Positions 8,302-16,509 are shown, numbered from the stretch's first letter. The stretch is DNA of 25,038 bases from an uncultured Veillonella sp. (GCA_900550175.1 URQX01000013.1:1-25038), one strand, 5' to 3'. The notes: a model not told the origin generated them from the sequence alone. Numbers and translations: made by a program.

Positions 8302-8976
8302 GTGGAATTACATGCGGGACACCATGAGGTCGTGAAGTGGTTGGGGTTAACATTTAATATGGATACCTTGATTGCTACATGGGTTACTATGGCTATTGTT
8401 ATACTTATAACAGTATTAGCCACCCGAGGACGTAAATTGGTGCCTGTAGGCTTGCAAAATATAGTGGAATCTATATTAGAAGGCTTAGAGGGGCAGCTAG
8501 CTCCGAACTTGGGTCGTCATTGGCCGATGGTGAGTTCCTTGTTATTTACGTTTTTCTTATTTATTTTTGTAGGAAACGAACTGGGCTTAATGCCAACATT
8601 TAAGGCTTTAACATCACCAACATCCGATATTAATACTACAATTGCGCTAGCTCTATGTAGCACATTAGTAGTATGGGTTATGGGGATTAAAGTTAAAGGC
8701 TTATCCTATTTCAATCATTTTGTACGACCTTATAAGGCTTTGTTAATCCTTAATATCTTTGAAGAAATTGCTAGACCAGTTACACTTGCTTTCCGTCTAT
8801 TCGGCAATATCGTAGCTGGTGAAATTTTATTAGAAGTATTGTATAACTTGCCTTGGTTTGTACCTGTACCATGGGTTTGGATTGCTTTTAGTTTGTTTAT
8901 CGGTATTATTCAAGCCTTTATTTTTACGGTTCTTACTGCATCCTACTTGGGGATGGCTCTTAGTGAGGAACATTAA
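8302..8976 (+). CDS. atpB: F1Fo ATP synthase subunit a
   Basis: Subunit a is the membrane stator that provides the two half-channels for ion flow next to the c-ring. The 224-residue protein has about five or six membrane helices. The essential arginine is in TLAFRLFGNIVAGE (Arg165), and the conserved last helix has SLFIGIIQAFIFTVLTASYL. GNELGLMPTF (91-100) is also typical. I chose the GTG at 8302 because GGAAGGGG lies 8 nt upstream. The in-frame ATG at 8284 would add six residues but has only a poorly placed AAGG. Slightly short N-termini are common in Firmicute a-subunits. First gene of the canonical a-c-b-delta-alpha-gamma-beta-epsilon order. Confidence 0.95.
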   Translation: MELHAGHHEVVKWLGLTFNMDTLIATWVTMAIVILITVLATRGRKLVPVGLQNIVESILEGLEGQLAPNLGRHWPMVSSLLFTFFLFIFVGNELGLMPTFKALTSPTSDINTTIALALCSTLVVWVMGIKVKGLSYFNHFVRPYKALLILNIFEEIARPVTLAFRLFGNIVAGEILLEVLYNLPWFVPVPWVWIAFSLFIGIIQAFIFTVLTASYLGMALSEEH

Positions 8977-8999
8977 TTATTTTATATGGAGGATATATT

Positions 9000-9227
9000 A
9001 TGGAAGCTCAAGGTTTATTCGCATTAGCAGCAGCAATCGCAGTAGGTTGTGGTGCCATTGGTGCAGGTATCGGTGACGGTCTTGTATCTAGCAAAGTAAT
9101 CGAAGGTATTACACGCCAACCAGAATTACGTGGTCAATTGATGTCTACAATGTTCGTAGCGATTGGTTTGATCGAAGCGATGCCTATCATCGGTGTAGTA
9201 GTAGCATTTATTTTGTTATTCAGATAA
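9000..9227 (+). CDS. atpE: F1Fo ATP synthase subunit c
   Basis: Subunit c forms the rotating ring that carries ions across the membrane. The 75-residue hairpin has two helices joined by the polar loop RQPE (39-42). The ion-binding carboxylate is Glu59 in GLIEAMP (56-62) of helix 2. Helix 1 has GAGIGDG (21-27), placing Asp26 where Na+-type rings have the ligand Gln. Residue 60 is Ala rather than the Ser/Thr that helps bind Na+. By comparison with known families this favours H+ over Na+ and resembles the mycobacterial c-subunit. Gly residues in helix 1 are present for helix packing. The ATG at 9000 follows GGAGG. It lies 23 bp after atpB. Confidence 0.97.
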   Translation: MEAQGLFALAAAIAVGCGAIGAGIGDGLVSSKVIEGITRQPELRGQLMSTMFVAIGLIEAMPIIGVVVAFILLFR

Positions 9228-9245
9228 TAACGAGGAGGAATAACC

Positions 9246-9743
9246 TTGGTTGACTTAAGCCTTGGAACGATTCTTGCTCAAATGTTGAACTTTTTTATAT
9301 TAGTTTGGCTATTGGCTCGTTTTGCATATAAACCATTGTTGGCTATGATGACAGAACGTAAAGAACGAATTGCTAAAGACTTAGAAGCTGCAGAAAAAGC
9401 TCGTGCAGAGGCAGAGGAATTTAAAGCTGATTATGCAGCTCAAATTTCTAATGCTCGTGTAGAGGCACAACAAATTGTTGAAAAAGCAATTCAAGAAGCA
9501 GAAAATACAACACGTGAACAATTGGCAACAGCTCGTGAGCAAATTGAACAAGAAAAAAATCGTGCTCGTCAAGATATTGCCATTGAACGTGATCGTGCTA
9601 TGAACAGCTTGCGCAATGAAGTTGTTTCTTTATCTGTAGCTATGGCTGGTAAAGTTGTTGCTAAAGATATGAACAGCGAAACTAATACGAAATTGATCGA
9701 AGACGCTATTCGTCAACTTGATAGTAAAACGATAGGGTTGTGA
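9246..9743 (+). CDS. atpF: F1Fo ATP synthase subunit b
   Basis: Subunit b is the peripheral stalk that holds the F1 head against rotation. The 165 residues comprise one N-terminal membrane helix (about 5-26, LGTILAQMLNFFILVWLLA) and a long, charged, Ala/Glu/Arg-rich helix (30-150) that would form the stalk coiled coil. The start is TTG at 9246, supported by AGGAGG at 9233-9238 with suitable spacing and by the correct N-terminus for the family. No in-frame ATG occurs before residue 13. There is a single b gene and no b' duplicate. atpH starts four bases after its stop. Confidence 0.95.
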   Translation: MVDLSLGTILAQMLNFFILVWLLARFAYKPLLAMMTERKERIAKDLEAAEKARAEAEEFKADYAAQISNARVEAQQIVEKAIQEAENTTREQLATAREQIEQEKNRARQDIAIERDRAMNSLRNEVVSLSVAMAGKVVAKDMNSETNTKLIEDAIRQLDSKTIGL

Positions 9744-9747
9744 TACG

Positions 9748-10299
9748 ATGAGCATAGAAATTGTAGCAGATAAATACAGTTCAGCTATGTTTGAATTAGC
9801 TCAAGAACAAAATAAGTTGGAACTCATGGAGGAGCAATTAGGTTATGTAGCATCTGTCATGGATGAGCAACCTGAGTTAAGCTCATTTCTTGAAAATCCA
9901 ACTATTACAGAAGATGCAAAGATTAAGCTGATTGGTAAAATTTTTGAATCTAGTCTTGATAAGGTTGCTTTGCATTTTATTTATGTGATGATTAAACGTG
10001 GTCGTGATCGCTATATAAAGCAGGCTATTGCGGCATTTATTAAGAAATCACGCGAAGCTCGTGGTATTCTAGAAGCTACTGTCACTGTAGCAGAACCAAT
10101 AACAGCTGATATAGAAGCATCTGTACAAGCTAAATTACGAGAGGTAACGGGCAAAGATGTTATTCTATCTGTGCGTCAAGACCCTTCCATTATGGGTGGT
10201 ATTATCATTCAAGTCGGGGATAAACGTATTGATGGCTCTGTATCTCGTCGTTTGCAAGAATTAGAAAAATCTTTATTAAGAAATAACTCTATTAGATAG
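9748..10299 (+). CDS. atpH: F1Fo ATP synthase subunit delta
   Basis: Delta (OSCP) links the peripheral stalk b to the top of the F1 alpha/beta hexamer. The 183 residues have the usual two parts: an N-terminal helical domain (about 1-105, beginning with ADKYSSAMFELA) and a C-terminal domain with the family signature GGIIIQVGDKRIDGSVSRRL (149-168), which is the strongest evidence. The ATG at 9748 is only four bases after the atpF stop. The Shine-Dalgarno match (AGGG, 10 nt away) is weak, so coupling to atpF translation is likely. Its stop overlaps the GGGG site used by atpA. Confidence 0.94.
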   Translation: MSIEIVADKYSSAMFELAQEQNKLELMEEQLGYVASVMDEQPELSSFLENPTITEDAKIKLIGKIFESSLDKVALHFIYVMIKRGRDRYIKQAIAAFIKKSREARGILEATVTVAEPITADIEASVQAKLREVTGKDVILSVRQDPSIMGGIIIQVGDKRIDGSVSRRLQELEKSLLRNNSIR

Positions 10300-10315
10300 G
10301 GGTGAATGGGTATAT

Positions 10316-11854
10316 ATGAAAATGAAGCCTGAAGAAATCACTGCTATAATTAAACAGCAGATTCAGGACTATGATGTTGACCTCAATGTCGATGACGTGG
10401 GTACTGTTCTCGACGTAGGGGATGGCATCGCCCATATTTATGGTCTTGAAAGAGCCATGGCCGGTGAGTTGTTAGAGTTACCACACGGTGTATATGGTTT
10501 GGTTTTGAACTTAGAATTAGATAATGTTGGTGCCGTATTACTCGGTGATGACTTCTTGATCAAAGAAGGTGACCAAGTACGCCGTACTGGCAAAATTATG
10601 GATGTCCCAGCTGGTGACGCATTGATTGGTCGTGTAGTTAACCCTCTTGGTCAACCTCTTGATGGCAAGGGTACTATTCAAGCTACAGAACGCCGTCCTG
10701 TGGAACATCCAGCACCTGGTATTGCGGATCGTCAATCCGTAAATGAACCTTTGCAAACTGGTTTGAAAGCCATTGATGCAATGGTACCAATTGGCCGTGG
10801 CCAACGTGAGCTCATCATTGGTGACCGTGGTACAGGTAAAACTGCGATTGCATTAGATACTATTTTGAACCAAAAAGGCAAAGATGTTATTTGTATTTAT
10901 GTAGCTATTGGTCAAAAAGAATCTACTGTTGCTCGCGTAGTACAAAAATTAGAAGAAGCAGGCGCTATGGAGTATACAATCGTAGTATCTGCCAGTGCAT
11001 CTACTGGTGCACCTCTTCAATATATCGCGCCATATGCAGGGGTTGCCATGGGTGAATACTTCATGTACAAAGGCAAACATGTATTATGCGTATATGATGA
11101 CTTAACAAAACAAGCGGCTGCATACCGTGCAATGTCTCTATTATTGCGCCGTCCACCAGGGCGTGAAGCATATCCAGGCGACGTATTCTACTTACACAGC
11201 CGTTTATTGGAACGTGCTGCGAAACTTTCACCAGAACTTGGTGGTGGTTCCATTACAGCGTTGCCAATCATTGAAACACAAGCTGGTGACGTATCTGCAT
11301 ACATTCCAACAAATGTAATTTCCATTACTGATGGCCAAATCTTCTTGGGTACAGATATGTTCTACTCTGGCATTCGTCCAGCTGTTGACGTAGGTTTGTC
11401 CGTGTCCCGTGTAGGTGGTAGTGCGCAAACTAAAGCGATGAAACAAGTAGCAGGTCAATTGCGTTTGGATCTTGCTCAATATCGTGAGTTGGCTGCCTTC
11501 GCTCAGTTTGGTTCCGATCTTGATGCGGCTACACGTGCACAACTTGATCGTGGTGAACGTTTAACTGAAATGTTGAAACAAGGCCAATATGAGCCTATGA
11601 GCGTAGCGGAAATGGTTATCAACCTTTATGCTGGTACAAAAGGTTATTTAGCCGACATTCAAGTAGATGATGTATTATCATTTGAAGCTGAACTTTTACG
11701 TTTTGTAAAAGCTAACTATCCTGAAATCATTCGCAATATTGAAACGTCTAAGAAAATTGACGAAGAAACTGAAAATCTATTGAAACAAGCAATTCCAGAA
11801 TGTGTAGAAGCATTTGGTTCTACGCATACATTAGTGTCTCATAAGGAGGCGTAA
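10316..11854 (+). CDS. atpA: F1Fo ATP synthase subunit alpha
   Basis: Alpha is the non-catalytic nucleotide-binding subunit of the F1 hexamer. The 512 residues show the beta-barrel start (VLDVGDGIAHIYGL, 31-44), Walker A GDRGTGKT (169-176), the Walker B region HVLCVYDDL (255-263), RRPPGREAYPGDVFYLHSRLLERAAK (split over 278-303), and the arginine finger Arg365 in SVSRVGGSAQ (362-371), which completes the catalytic site on beta. All are intact and the length is normal. Two ATGs (10316, 10322) are possible starts. The first is given here, with GGGGTGA about 10 nt upstream, and the second would shorten the protein by two residues. It follows atpH by 16 bp. Confidence 0.97.
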   Translation: MKMKPEEITAIIKQQIQDYDVDLNVDDVGTVLDVGDGIAHIYGLERAMAGELLELPHGVYGLVLNLELDNVGAVLLGDDFLIKEGDQVRRTGKIMDVPAGDALIGRVVNPLGQPLDGKGTIQATERRPVEHPAPGIADRQSVNEPLQTGLKAIDAMVPIGRGQRELIIGDRGTGKTAIALDTILNQKGKDVICIYVAIGQKESTVARVVQKLEEAGAMEYTIVVSASASTGAPLQYIAPYAGVAMGEYFMYKGKHVLCVYDDLTKQAAAYRAMSLLLRRPPGREAYPGDVFYLHSRLLERAAKLSPELGGGSITALPIIETQAGDVSAYIPTNVISITDGQIFLGTDMFYSGIRPAVDVGLSVSRVGGSAQTKAMKQVAGQLRLDLAQYRELAAFAQFGSDLDAATRAQLDRGERLTEMLKQGQYEPMSVAEMVINLYAGTKGYLADIQVDDVLSFEAELLRFVKANYPEIIRNIETSKKIDEETENLLKQAIPECVEAFGSTHTLVSHKEA

Positions 11855-11857
11855 TGT

Positions 11858-12712
11858 ATGGCTAGTGCACAAGATTTGCGAAAACGCATAAAAAGTGTTA
11901 CCAATACGCAACAAATTACAAAAGCGATGAAGATGGTTGCTTCAGCTCGTCTTCGTAGGGCACAAACAAAAGCAGAATCTACACGTCCTTACGCAGAAAA
12001 AATTGGGCAAATCTTGCGTCATATGTCTAATAGTGATTTAGAAGGTTTTAGCAGTCCTTTATTGGATGTACGTCCTATAAAGCGTACGTGCTATATAGTA
12101 ATAGGTGCCGATAAGGGTCTCGCAGGGGCATTTTCTGCCAATGTGTTGAAATATGCTATGGAACAATTACATGGTAAAGATCCTGATACATATCGTGTAA
12201 TCACGGCTGGTAGAAAACCTAGAGATAGCATGAAATCCCGTGGAATTCATATCGATAAGTCTTATGCGGGCTTTTCTGATAAACCTTCCTATGAACATGC
12301 GCGTGCTATTATGCATGAAGCACTTTCACTATATGAACATCATGAAGTTGACGAAGTCATCATGATTTATACACGTTTTGTAAATTCTATGACGCAAATT
12401 GCACAGGCTGAACGCTTGTTGCCAATAGAGCAACCACAAGATGAGGTAAAAGGGGAAGAATATGACTTTATGCCTTCCGCTGTATCTGTCTTGGAGGCGT
12501 TGCTACCAAAATATTTAGAAATTACTGTTTATAATGGATTGTTGCAATCTGCTGCAAGTGAACTTGGTGCTCGTATGACAGCCATGACATCTGCTACGGA
12601 TAATGCAGGGGAACTAATTGAGTCCTTAGGTCTTGAATATAACAAGTTACGTCAATCTAGCATTACAAATGAAATTTCTGAAATCGTTGGTGGCGCTAAT
12701 GCCTTGCAATAA
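11858..12712 (+). CDS. atpG: F1Fo ATP synthase subunit gamma
   Basis: Gamma is the central rotating shaft that couples c-ring rotation to catalysis. The 284 residues show the two conserved terminal helices that form the coiled coil: N-terminal DLRKRIKSVTNTQQITKAM (6-24) with MVASARLRRAQ, and C-terminal ELGARMTAMTSATDNAGELI (235-254) with NKLRQSSITNEISEIVGGA. The middle Rossmann-like part is more variable, as usual. The ATG at 11858 lies three bases after the atpA stop, with AAGGAGG (11843-11849) inside the end of atpA. No insertion of the cyanobacterial/chloroplast regulatory type is seen. Confidence 0.96.
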   Translation: MASAQDLRKRIKSVTNTQQITKAMKMVASARLRRAQTKAESTRPYAEKIGQILRHMSNSDLEGFSSPLLDVRPIKRTCYIVIGADKGLAGAFSANVLKYAMEQLHGKDPDTYRVITAGRKPRDSMKSRGIHIDKSYAGFSDKPSYEHARAIMHEALSLYEHHEVDEVIMIYTRFVNSMTQIAQAERLLPIEQPQDEVKGEEYDFMPSAVSVLEALLPKYLEITVYNGLLQSAASELGARMTAMTSATDNAGELIESLGLEYNKLRQSSITNEISEIVGGANALQ

Positions 12713-12730
12713 ATAAGGAGACATCTGTCG

Positions 12731-14155
12731 ATGAGTAATAATATTGGTAAAGTTGTGCAGGTCATCGGCCCAGTTGTAGACGTGCGCTTCGATGCTGGTC
12801 ATTTGCCAAGCATCTATAACGCCATCAACATCTACCATGACCATAAGGCACATGATAGACAAAAAATTGTAGTAGAGGTTATGCAACACTTAGGTGACGA
12901 TACTGTTCGTTGTGTTGCGATGAGCTCTACTGACGGTATGACCCGTAATATGGATGCCGAAGATACTGGCGCTCCAATTTCCGTTCCTGTAGGGGAAGGC
13001 GTACTGGGTCGTATCTTTAATGTACTTGGTGAAACTGTAGACCATGATCCAGCTCCTGTCGTAGCTGATGAAAAATGGCCGATTCATCGTCCAGCACCTA
13101 AATTTGATGACCTTTCTCCAGATACACAAATTTTGGAAACAGGTATTAAGGTCGTTGACCTTATCGCTCCATACGTAAAAGGTGGTAAAATCGGCCTCTT
13201 CGGTGGTGCCGGTGTAGGTAAAACCGTATTAATCATGGAATTGATTCACAATGTTGCTACAGAGCACGGTGGTTACTCCGTATTCTCCGGTGTAGGCGAA
13301 CGTACTCGTGAAGGTAACGACTTGTGGAATGAAATGAAAGAATCAGGCGTTATAAACAAAACAGCCCTCGTATATGGCCAAATGAATGAGCCACCTGGGG
13401 CTCGTATGCGCGTAGGTCTTACAGGCCTTACAATGGCTGAGTATTTCCGTGATGTGAAGAAACAAGACGTGCTCTTGTTTATCGATAATATCTTCCGCTT
13501 TATTCAAGCGGGTTCCGAAGTATCTGCCCTCTTAGGTCGTATGCCATCTGCCGTAGGTTACCAACCTACATTGGCTAATGACGTAGGTGCATTACAAGAA
13601 CGTATTACATCTACAAAAGAAGGTTCCATTACTTCCGTACAAGCTGTATACGTACCAGCCGATGACTTGACTGACCCTGCTCCAGCAGCAACATTTGCTC
13701 ACTTGGATGCAACAACAGTATTGTCTCGTTCCATTGCAGAACTTGGTATTTATCCAGCCGTAGATCCACTCGATTCTACTAGTCGTATTTTGGACCCACA
13801 TGTACTTGGCGAAGAACATTATACGGTAGCTCGTGGCGTACAAGAAGTATTGCAAAAATATCGCGATCTTCAAGATATTATCGCAATCCTCGGTATGGAA
13901 GAATTGTCTGACGAAGATAAATTGACTGTATCTCGTGCTCGTAAGATTCAACGTTTCTTGAGTCAACCATTCTTCGTAGCCGAAGTATTTACAGGTTCTC
14001 CTGGTAAATATGTGCCATTGTCCGAAACATTGAGAGGCTTTAGAGAAATTCTTGATGGTAAACATGATGATTTACCTGAAGGTGCCTTCTACATGGTTGG
14101 TACCATTGATGAAGCCGTTCAAAAAGCAAAGGAAATGCAAGAGAAGGGGGAATAA
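12731..14155 (+). CDS. atpD: F1Fo ATP synthase subunit beta
   Basis: Beta is the catalytic subunit where ADP and phosphate become ATP. The 474 residues contain Walker A GGAGVGKT (158-165), the catalytic glutamate Glu190 in GVGERTREGND (187-197), the Walker B segment DVLLFIDNIFRF (246-257), the P-loop-associated GYQPTLANDVGALQERITST (276-295) and the DELSD-type lever EELSDED (390-396) that contacts gamma. All catalytic residues are present. The ATG at 12731 follows AAGGAG with 10 nt spacing. The gene is 18 bp after atpG, and atpC starts three bases after its stop. Codon choice looks like that of a highly expressed gene. Confidence 0.98.
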   Translation: MSNNIGKVVQVIGPVVDVRFDAGHLPSIYNAINIYHDHKAHDRQKIVVEVMQHLGDDTVRCVAMSSTDGMTRNMDAEDTGAPISVPVGEGVLGRIFNVLGETVDHDPAPVVADEKWPIHRPAPKFDDLSPDTQILETGIKVVDLIAPYVKGGKIGLFGGAGVGKTVLIMELIHNVATEHGGYSVFSGVGERTREGNDLWNEMKESGVINKTALVYGQMNEPPGARMRVGLTGLTMAEYFRDVKKQDVLLFIDNIFRFIQAGSEVSALLGRMPSAVGYQPTLANDVGALQERITSTKEGSITSVQAVYVPADDLTDPAPAATFAHLDATTVLSRSIAELGIYPAVDPLDSTSRILDPHVLGEEHYTVARGVQEVLQKYRDLQDIIAILGMEELSDEDKLTVSRARKIQRFLSQPFFVAEVFTGSPGKYVPLSETLRGFREILDGKHDDLPEGAFYMVGTIDEAVQKAKEMQEKGE

Positions 14156-14158
14156 TCC

Positions 14159-14566
14159 ATGGCGGAACCTATGTCCCTACAGATCATCACACCTGATGCA
14201 ATTGTTTTTGAAGGCAAGTCTACATTCTTTGTAGGTAAAGCTATCGATGGTCAATTTGGTATTTTGCCAAATCATGCACCTATGATTATTGCATTAGATT
14301 TAGCACCGTTACGCATAGATCAACCAGATGGAACATCTCGTGAACTTGCAGTATTTGGTGGCTTCTGTGAAATCGAACATAATAAGGTGAGTATTGTAAC
14401 TCCAGACTGCCAAGATCCATCATCTATTGATGTGGAGCGTGCTCGTCGAGCTAAAGAACGTGCAGAAGGTAGGTTATCCAATCCTACACCAGATATTGAT
14501 GTGGAACGTGCAGAAGCTGCATTGCAACGTGCATTATTGCGCTTGCATGTAACTAAACAACTATAA
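14159..14566 (+). CDS. atpC: F1Fo ATP synthase subunit epsilon
   Basis: Epsilon binds gamma and the c-ring and can inhibit ATP hydrolysis through its C-terminal helices. The 135 residues show the N-terminal beta-sandwich (LQIITPDAIVFEG, 7-19; GQFGILPNHAPMI, about 32-44) and a C-terminal two-helix part rich in Arg, Ala and Glu (about 90-130, ERARRAKERAEGRL and VERAEAALQRAL). The ATG at 14159 has GGGGG 8 nt upstream. An internal ATG four codons later is less well placed. It is the last gene of the operon, with a strong terminator directly after the stop. Confidence 0.95.
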   Translation: MAEPMSLQIITPDAIVFEGKSTFFVGKAIDGQFGILPNHAPMIIALDLAPLRIDQPDGTSRELAVFGGFCEIEHNKVSIVTPDCQDPSSIDVERARRAKERAEGRLSNPTPDIDVERAEAALQRALLRLHVTKQL

Positions 14567-14570
14567 AGTA

Positions 14571-14598
14571 AAAGGCTAGCCCATGGCTAGCCTTTTTT
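14571..14598 (+). terminator. Intrinsic terminator of the ATP synthase operon
   Basis: Perfect 11-bp arms AAAGGCTAGCC and GGCTAGCCTTT enclose a CAT loop and run into a T tract. It starts four bases after the atpC stop. Confidence 0.93.
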
Positions 14599-14667
14599 AT
14601 AACATAGCATCAACTTAGACTAATCGGCTTGATTCACTAAGTTATGTATCGTTAATAGGTAAATAAA

Positions 14668-14699
14668 GAAGACCGTTAAGCAATCTCTTAACGGTCTTC
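14668..14699 (-). terminator. Intrinsic terminator of the exported-protein gene
   Basis: Perfect 13-bp arms GAAGACCGTTAAG and CTTAACGGTCTTC surround a 6-nt loop. On the minus strand the stem is followed by TTTATTT, so it mainly serves the minus-strand gene ending at 14712. It faces the atpC terminator, insulating convergent transcription. Confidence 0.85.
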
Positions 14700-14711
14700 T
14701 TGTATAGTCTC

Positions 14712-15620
14712 TTATAATACGCTAACACCTTTTAAGGAATAAGCAGTATTTTTAGGTTGTTCTACTTGGAAGTCAAGTACAACTGGAGATTCAGAGTTGA
14801 TGCCAGGCGCTTGATAGCGGTCGCGGTCTGTTGGAATACGTTTATATGGTAATTTATCGAGTAATACAGTCATAACTTTATTCCATACGGCCTTATGGGT
14901 TGGCATTGTTAAGGAATCATCTGTTTGATTGAATCCACTTCGTACGGTATGAATAACTTGATCATTCACATCATAGTAGTATAACAATGCATTTACATTG
15001 GCAGCGATGTACATTTCGCGATCATCATTATTATATGTATATGGGCTATTAACACCATTGATTTGTACATATACGTCTTGTAATGGTATAGGCATGATAA
15101 CAATTTCAGAATTTTGTGCAGAAGCAATTTGTGCAAGATCAACAGCTCTAATTTCAGCTGTTGGTGTATTAGTACTTACAATTGCAGTATCATAGTACGG
15201 ATATTTAAGCGTATTAGATAGACGGTCTGTCATGTAACGACCAAATTGGGCTGTATTTTCGTTGCGTAACTTGGCTGGCACCACGATTGTGACCTTGCGA
15301 CTTGGGAAATTGTTTAAGTGTCCATCATAATTAGCATTAGATGTGTTGATAGTCGCTTTTTCAGGGGTTCCTACAACTGGAGTAGAAACAGGTGTATTGG
15401 CAACCTTTAAAATAGGTTGACCATTGTTTTCAGATTGTAATGTAGGTGTAGTTGCATCTACATTAGATTGCATAGAATTAATAACCATCGGTTGAGTCCT
15501 ATTTGCTGTTAATTGACTCATGTTAATGGTGGCAGCACTTGCTGTCGCAAGTGTAGATGCCAATAGTACACCTAGTACTGTAAGTAGCGAATGTTTATAG
15601 AGTCCAAATTTACGAAACAT
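14712..15620 (-). CDS. Exported protein of unknown function
   Basis: I do not recognise this 302-residue protein. It begins with a clear signal peptide: basic MFRKFGLYKH, a hydrophobic core (11-22) and an Ala-rich end ATASAA, with likely cleavage around residues 29-31. There is no lipobox cysteine, and no cysteine at all. Residues ~31-105 are rich in Thr, Asn, Ser and Pro and look like a flexible linker. Residues ~108-265 look like an alpha/beta domain (KVTIVVPAKL; a helix with FGRYMTDRLSNTL; EIVIMPIPL; ALLYYYDV). The ATG has AGGAGG 4 nt upstream. It is monocistronic, between an extended -10 promoter and its own terminator. A periplasmic or surface role is inferred from the signal peptide alone. 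Confidence 0.85.
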   Translation of the reverse strand: MFRKFGLYKHSLLTVLGVLLASTLATASAATINMSQLTANRTQPMVINSMQSNVDATTPTLQSENNGQPILKVANTPVSTPVVGTPEKATINTSNANYDGHLNNFPSRKVTIVVPAKLRNENTAQFGRYMTDRLSNTLKYPYYDTAIVSTNTPTAEIRAVDLAQIASAQNSEIVIMPIPLQDVYVQINGVNSPYTYNNDDREMYIAANVNALLYYYDVNDQVIHTVRSGFNQTDDSLTMPTHKAVWNKVMTVLLDKLPYKRIPTDRDRYQAPGINSESPVVLDFQVEQPKNTAYSLKGVSVL

Positions 15621-15673
15621 AGCTCCTCCTCTTAATAAAACTCTTTAAATTTACAAACAAAACAACTGGTACT

Positions 15674-15682
15674 ATTATATCA
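15674..15682 (-). promoter_or_regulatory. Extended -10 promoter of the exported-protein gene
   Basis: The minus strand reads TGATATAAT, a TGn plus perfect TATAAT, about 54 nt before the start codon. The best -35-like hexamer, TTGCTT, is 19 nt away inside the upstream terminator stem, so recognition probably relies on the extended -10. Confidence 0.55.
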
Positions 15683-15689
15683 CATATAC

Positions 15690-15722
15690 AAAAAAAAGAA
15701 GCAAGCTTTATGCTTGCTTCTT
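15690..15722 (-). terminator. Intrinsic terminator of the tRNA cluster
   Basis: Perfect 11-bp arms AAGAAGCAAGC and GCTTGCTTCTT enclose a 5-nt loop. On the minus strand the stem is followed by a run of eight T. It lies 4 nt beyond the 3' CCA of tRNA-Val. Confidence 0.92.
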
Positions 15723-15726
15723 GGTC

Positions 15727-15802
<76 letters not shown>

Positions 15803-15807
15803 ATATG

Positions 15808-15882
15808 TGGTGACCCGTCCGGGAATCGAACCCGGGATACCGCCGTGAAAGGGCGGTGTCTTAACCGCTTGACCAACGGGCC
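15808..15882 (-). tRNA. tRNA-Glu (anticodon TTC)
   Basis: This is a 75-nt cloverleaf on the minus strand with encoded CCA. The acceptor GGCCCGT pairs with ACGGGTC (one G-T). The anticodon stem CCGCC/GGCGG encloses CTTTCAC, giving TTC. The T loop is TTCGATT. It sits 5 nt upstream of tRNA-Val and is the middle gene of the trio. Confidence 0.97.
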
Positions 15883-15886
15883 AGAA

Positions 15887-15962
15887 TGGCTCCTCGAGTA
15901 GGACTCGAACCTACGACCGATCGGTTAACAGCCGATTGCTCTACCAACTGAGCTATCGAGGA
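15887..15962 (-). tRNA. tRNA-Asn (anticodon GTT)
   Basis: This is a 76-nt cloverleaf on the minus strand with encoded CCA and discriminator G. Acceptor TCCTCGA pairs with TCGAGGA. The anticodon stem ATCGG/CCGAT encloses CTGTTAA, giving GTT. The T loop is TTCGAGT. It is the first gene of the trio, about 14 nt downstream of the -10 box. Confidence 0.97.
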
Positions 15963-15976
15963 ATGGTACGATTGTT

Positions 15977-16005
15977 ATTATATGTTAGATTAATTATAAA
16001 AGCAA
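15977..16005 (-). promoter_or_regulatory. Promoter of the tRNA Asn-Glu-Val cluster
   Basis: On the minus strand TTGCTT (16005-16000) and a perfect TATAAT (15982-15977) are separated by exactly 17 nt, ending 14 nt before tRNA-Asn. Spacing and position fit a strong stable-RNA promoter. Confidence 0.75.
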
Positions 16006-16509
16006 GCATTTTTTTTGGAATTTATTATAAATCAAAAGGCATTAGTTATGACTAAAATACATAACTTTGTATGAAAAATAGGTTATCAAAAATATTGATA
16101 AGCAAGTCATTAAAATTAATAAAGTTTATATAGACGTATAAACATTGATAAACACTGTGTTTAGGGGCTATTTTTACTGTATGTTTTCTTAAGAGTTAGC
16201 AATATAAGTATATTGAATATAATCGGTATACATATGCATTGTAAAAAAGTTTAAACCTTTTATTTGAAAAGAAATATCAAGTAGTTTAAAAGCGTATTTA
16301 TCATCTTAGATATACTCTGTATTTATAAGGTACTTTTTACCTAATTCTTAACTCTAAAAGTCGAATAAGAGATGGGGTATAAAAATTCTTTCAACGCATG
16401 ATTAACTATGACTTTTATCACATTAACAAGGCTTTTTGGGGAGTATAAAAAATGATAAATTAGCGATGTTGAAATGCCGAAATATATACAATGATATTCA
16501 TGAAAATAA

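Noticed and set aside
13592..14065. 157-residue minus-strand open frame
   Set aside because: It lies entirely within atpD. The translation is rich in Cys, Tyr, Phe and Trp in an improbable way, as expected from an antisense frame of a codon-biased gene.
16083..16101. FNR/Crp-like binding site
   Set aside because: The half-sites read ATCAA-N5-TTGAT, the reverse orientation and wrong spacing relative to TTGAT-N4-ATCAA, so only an inverted repeat is reported.
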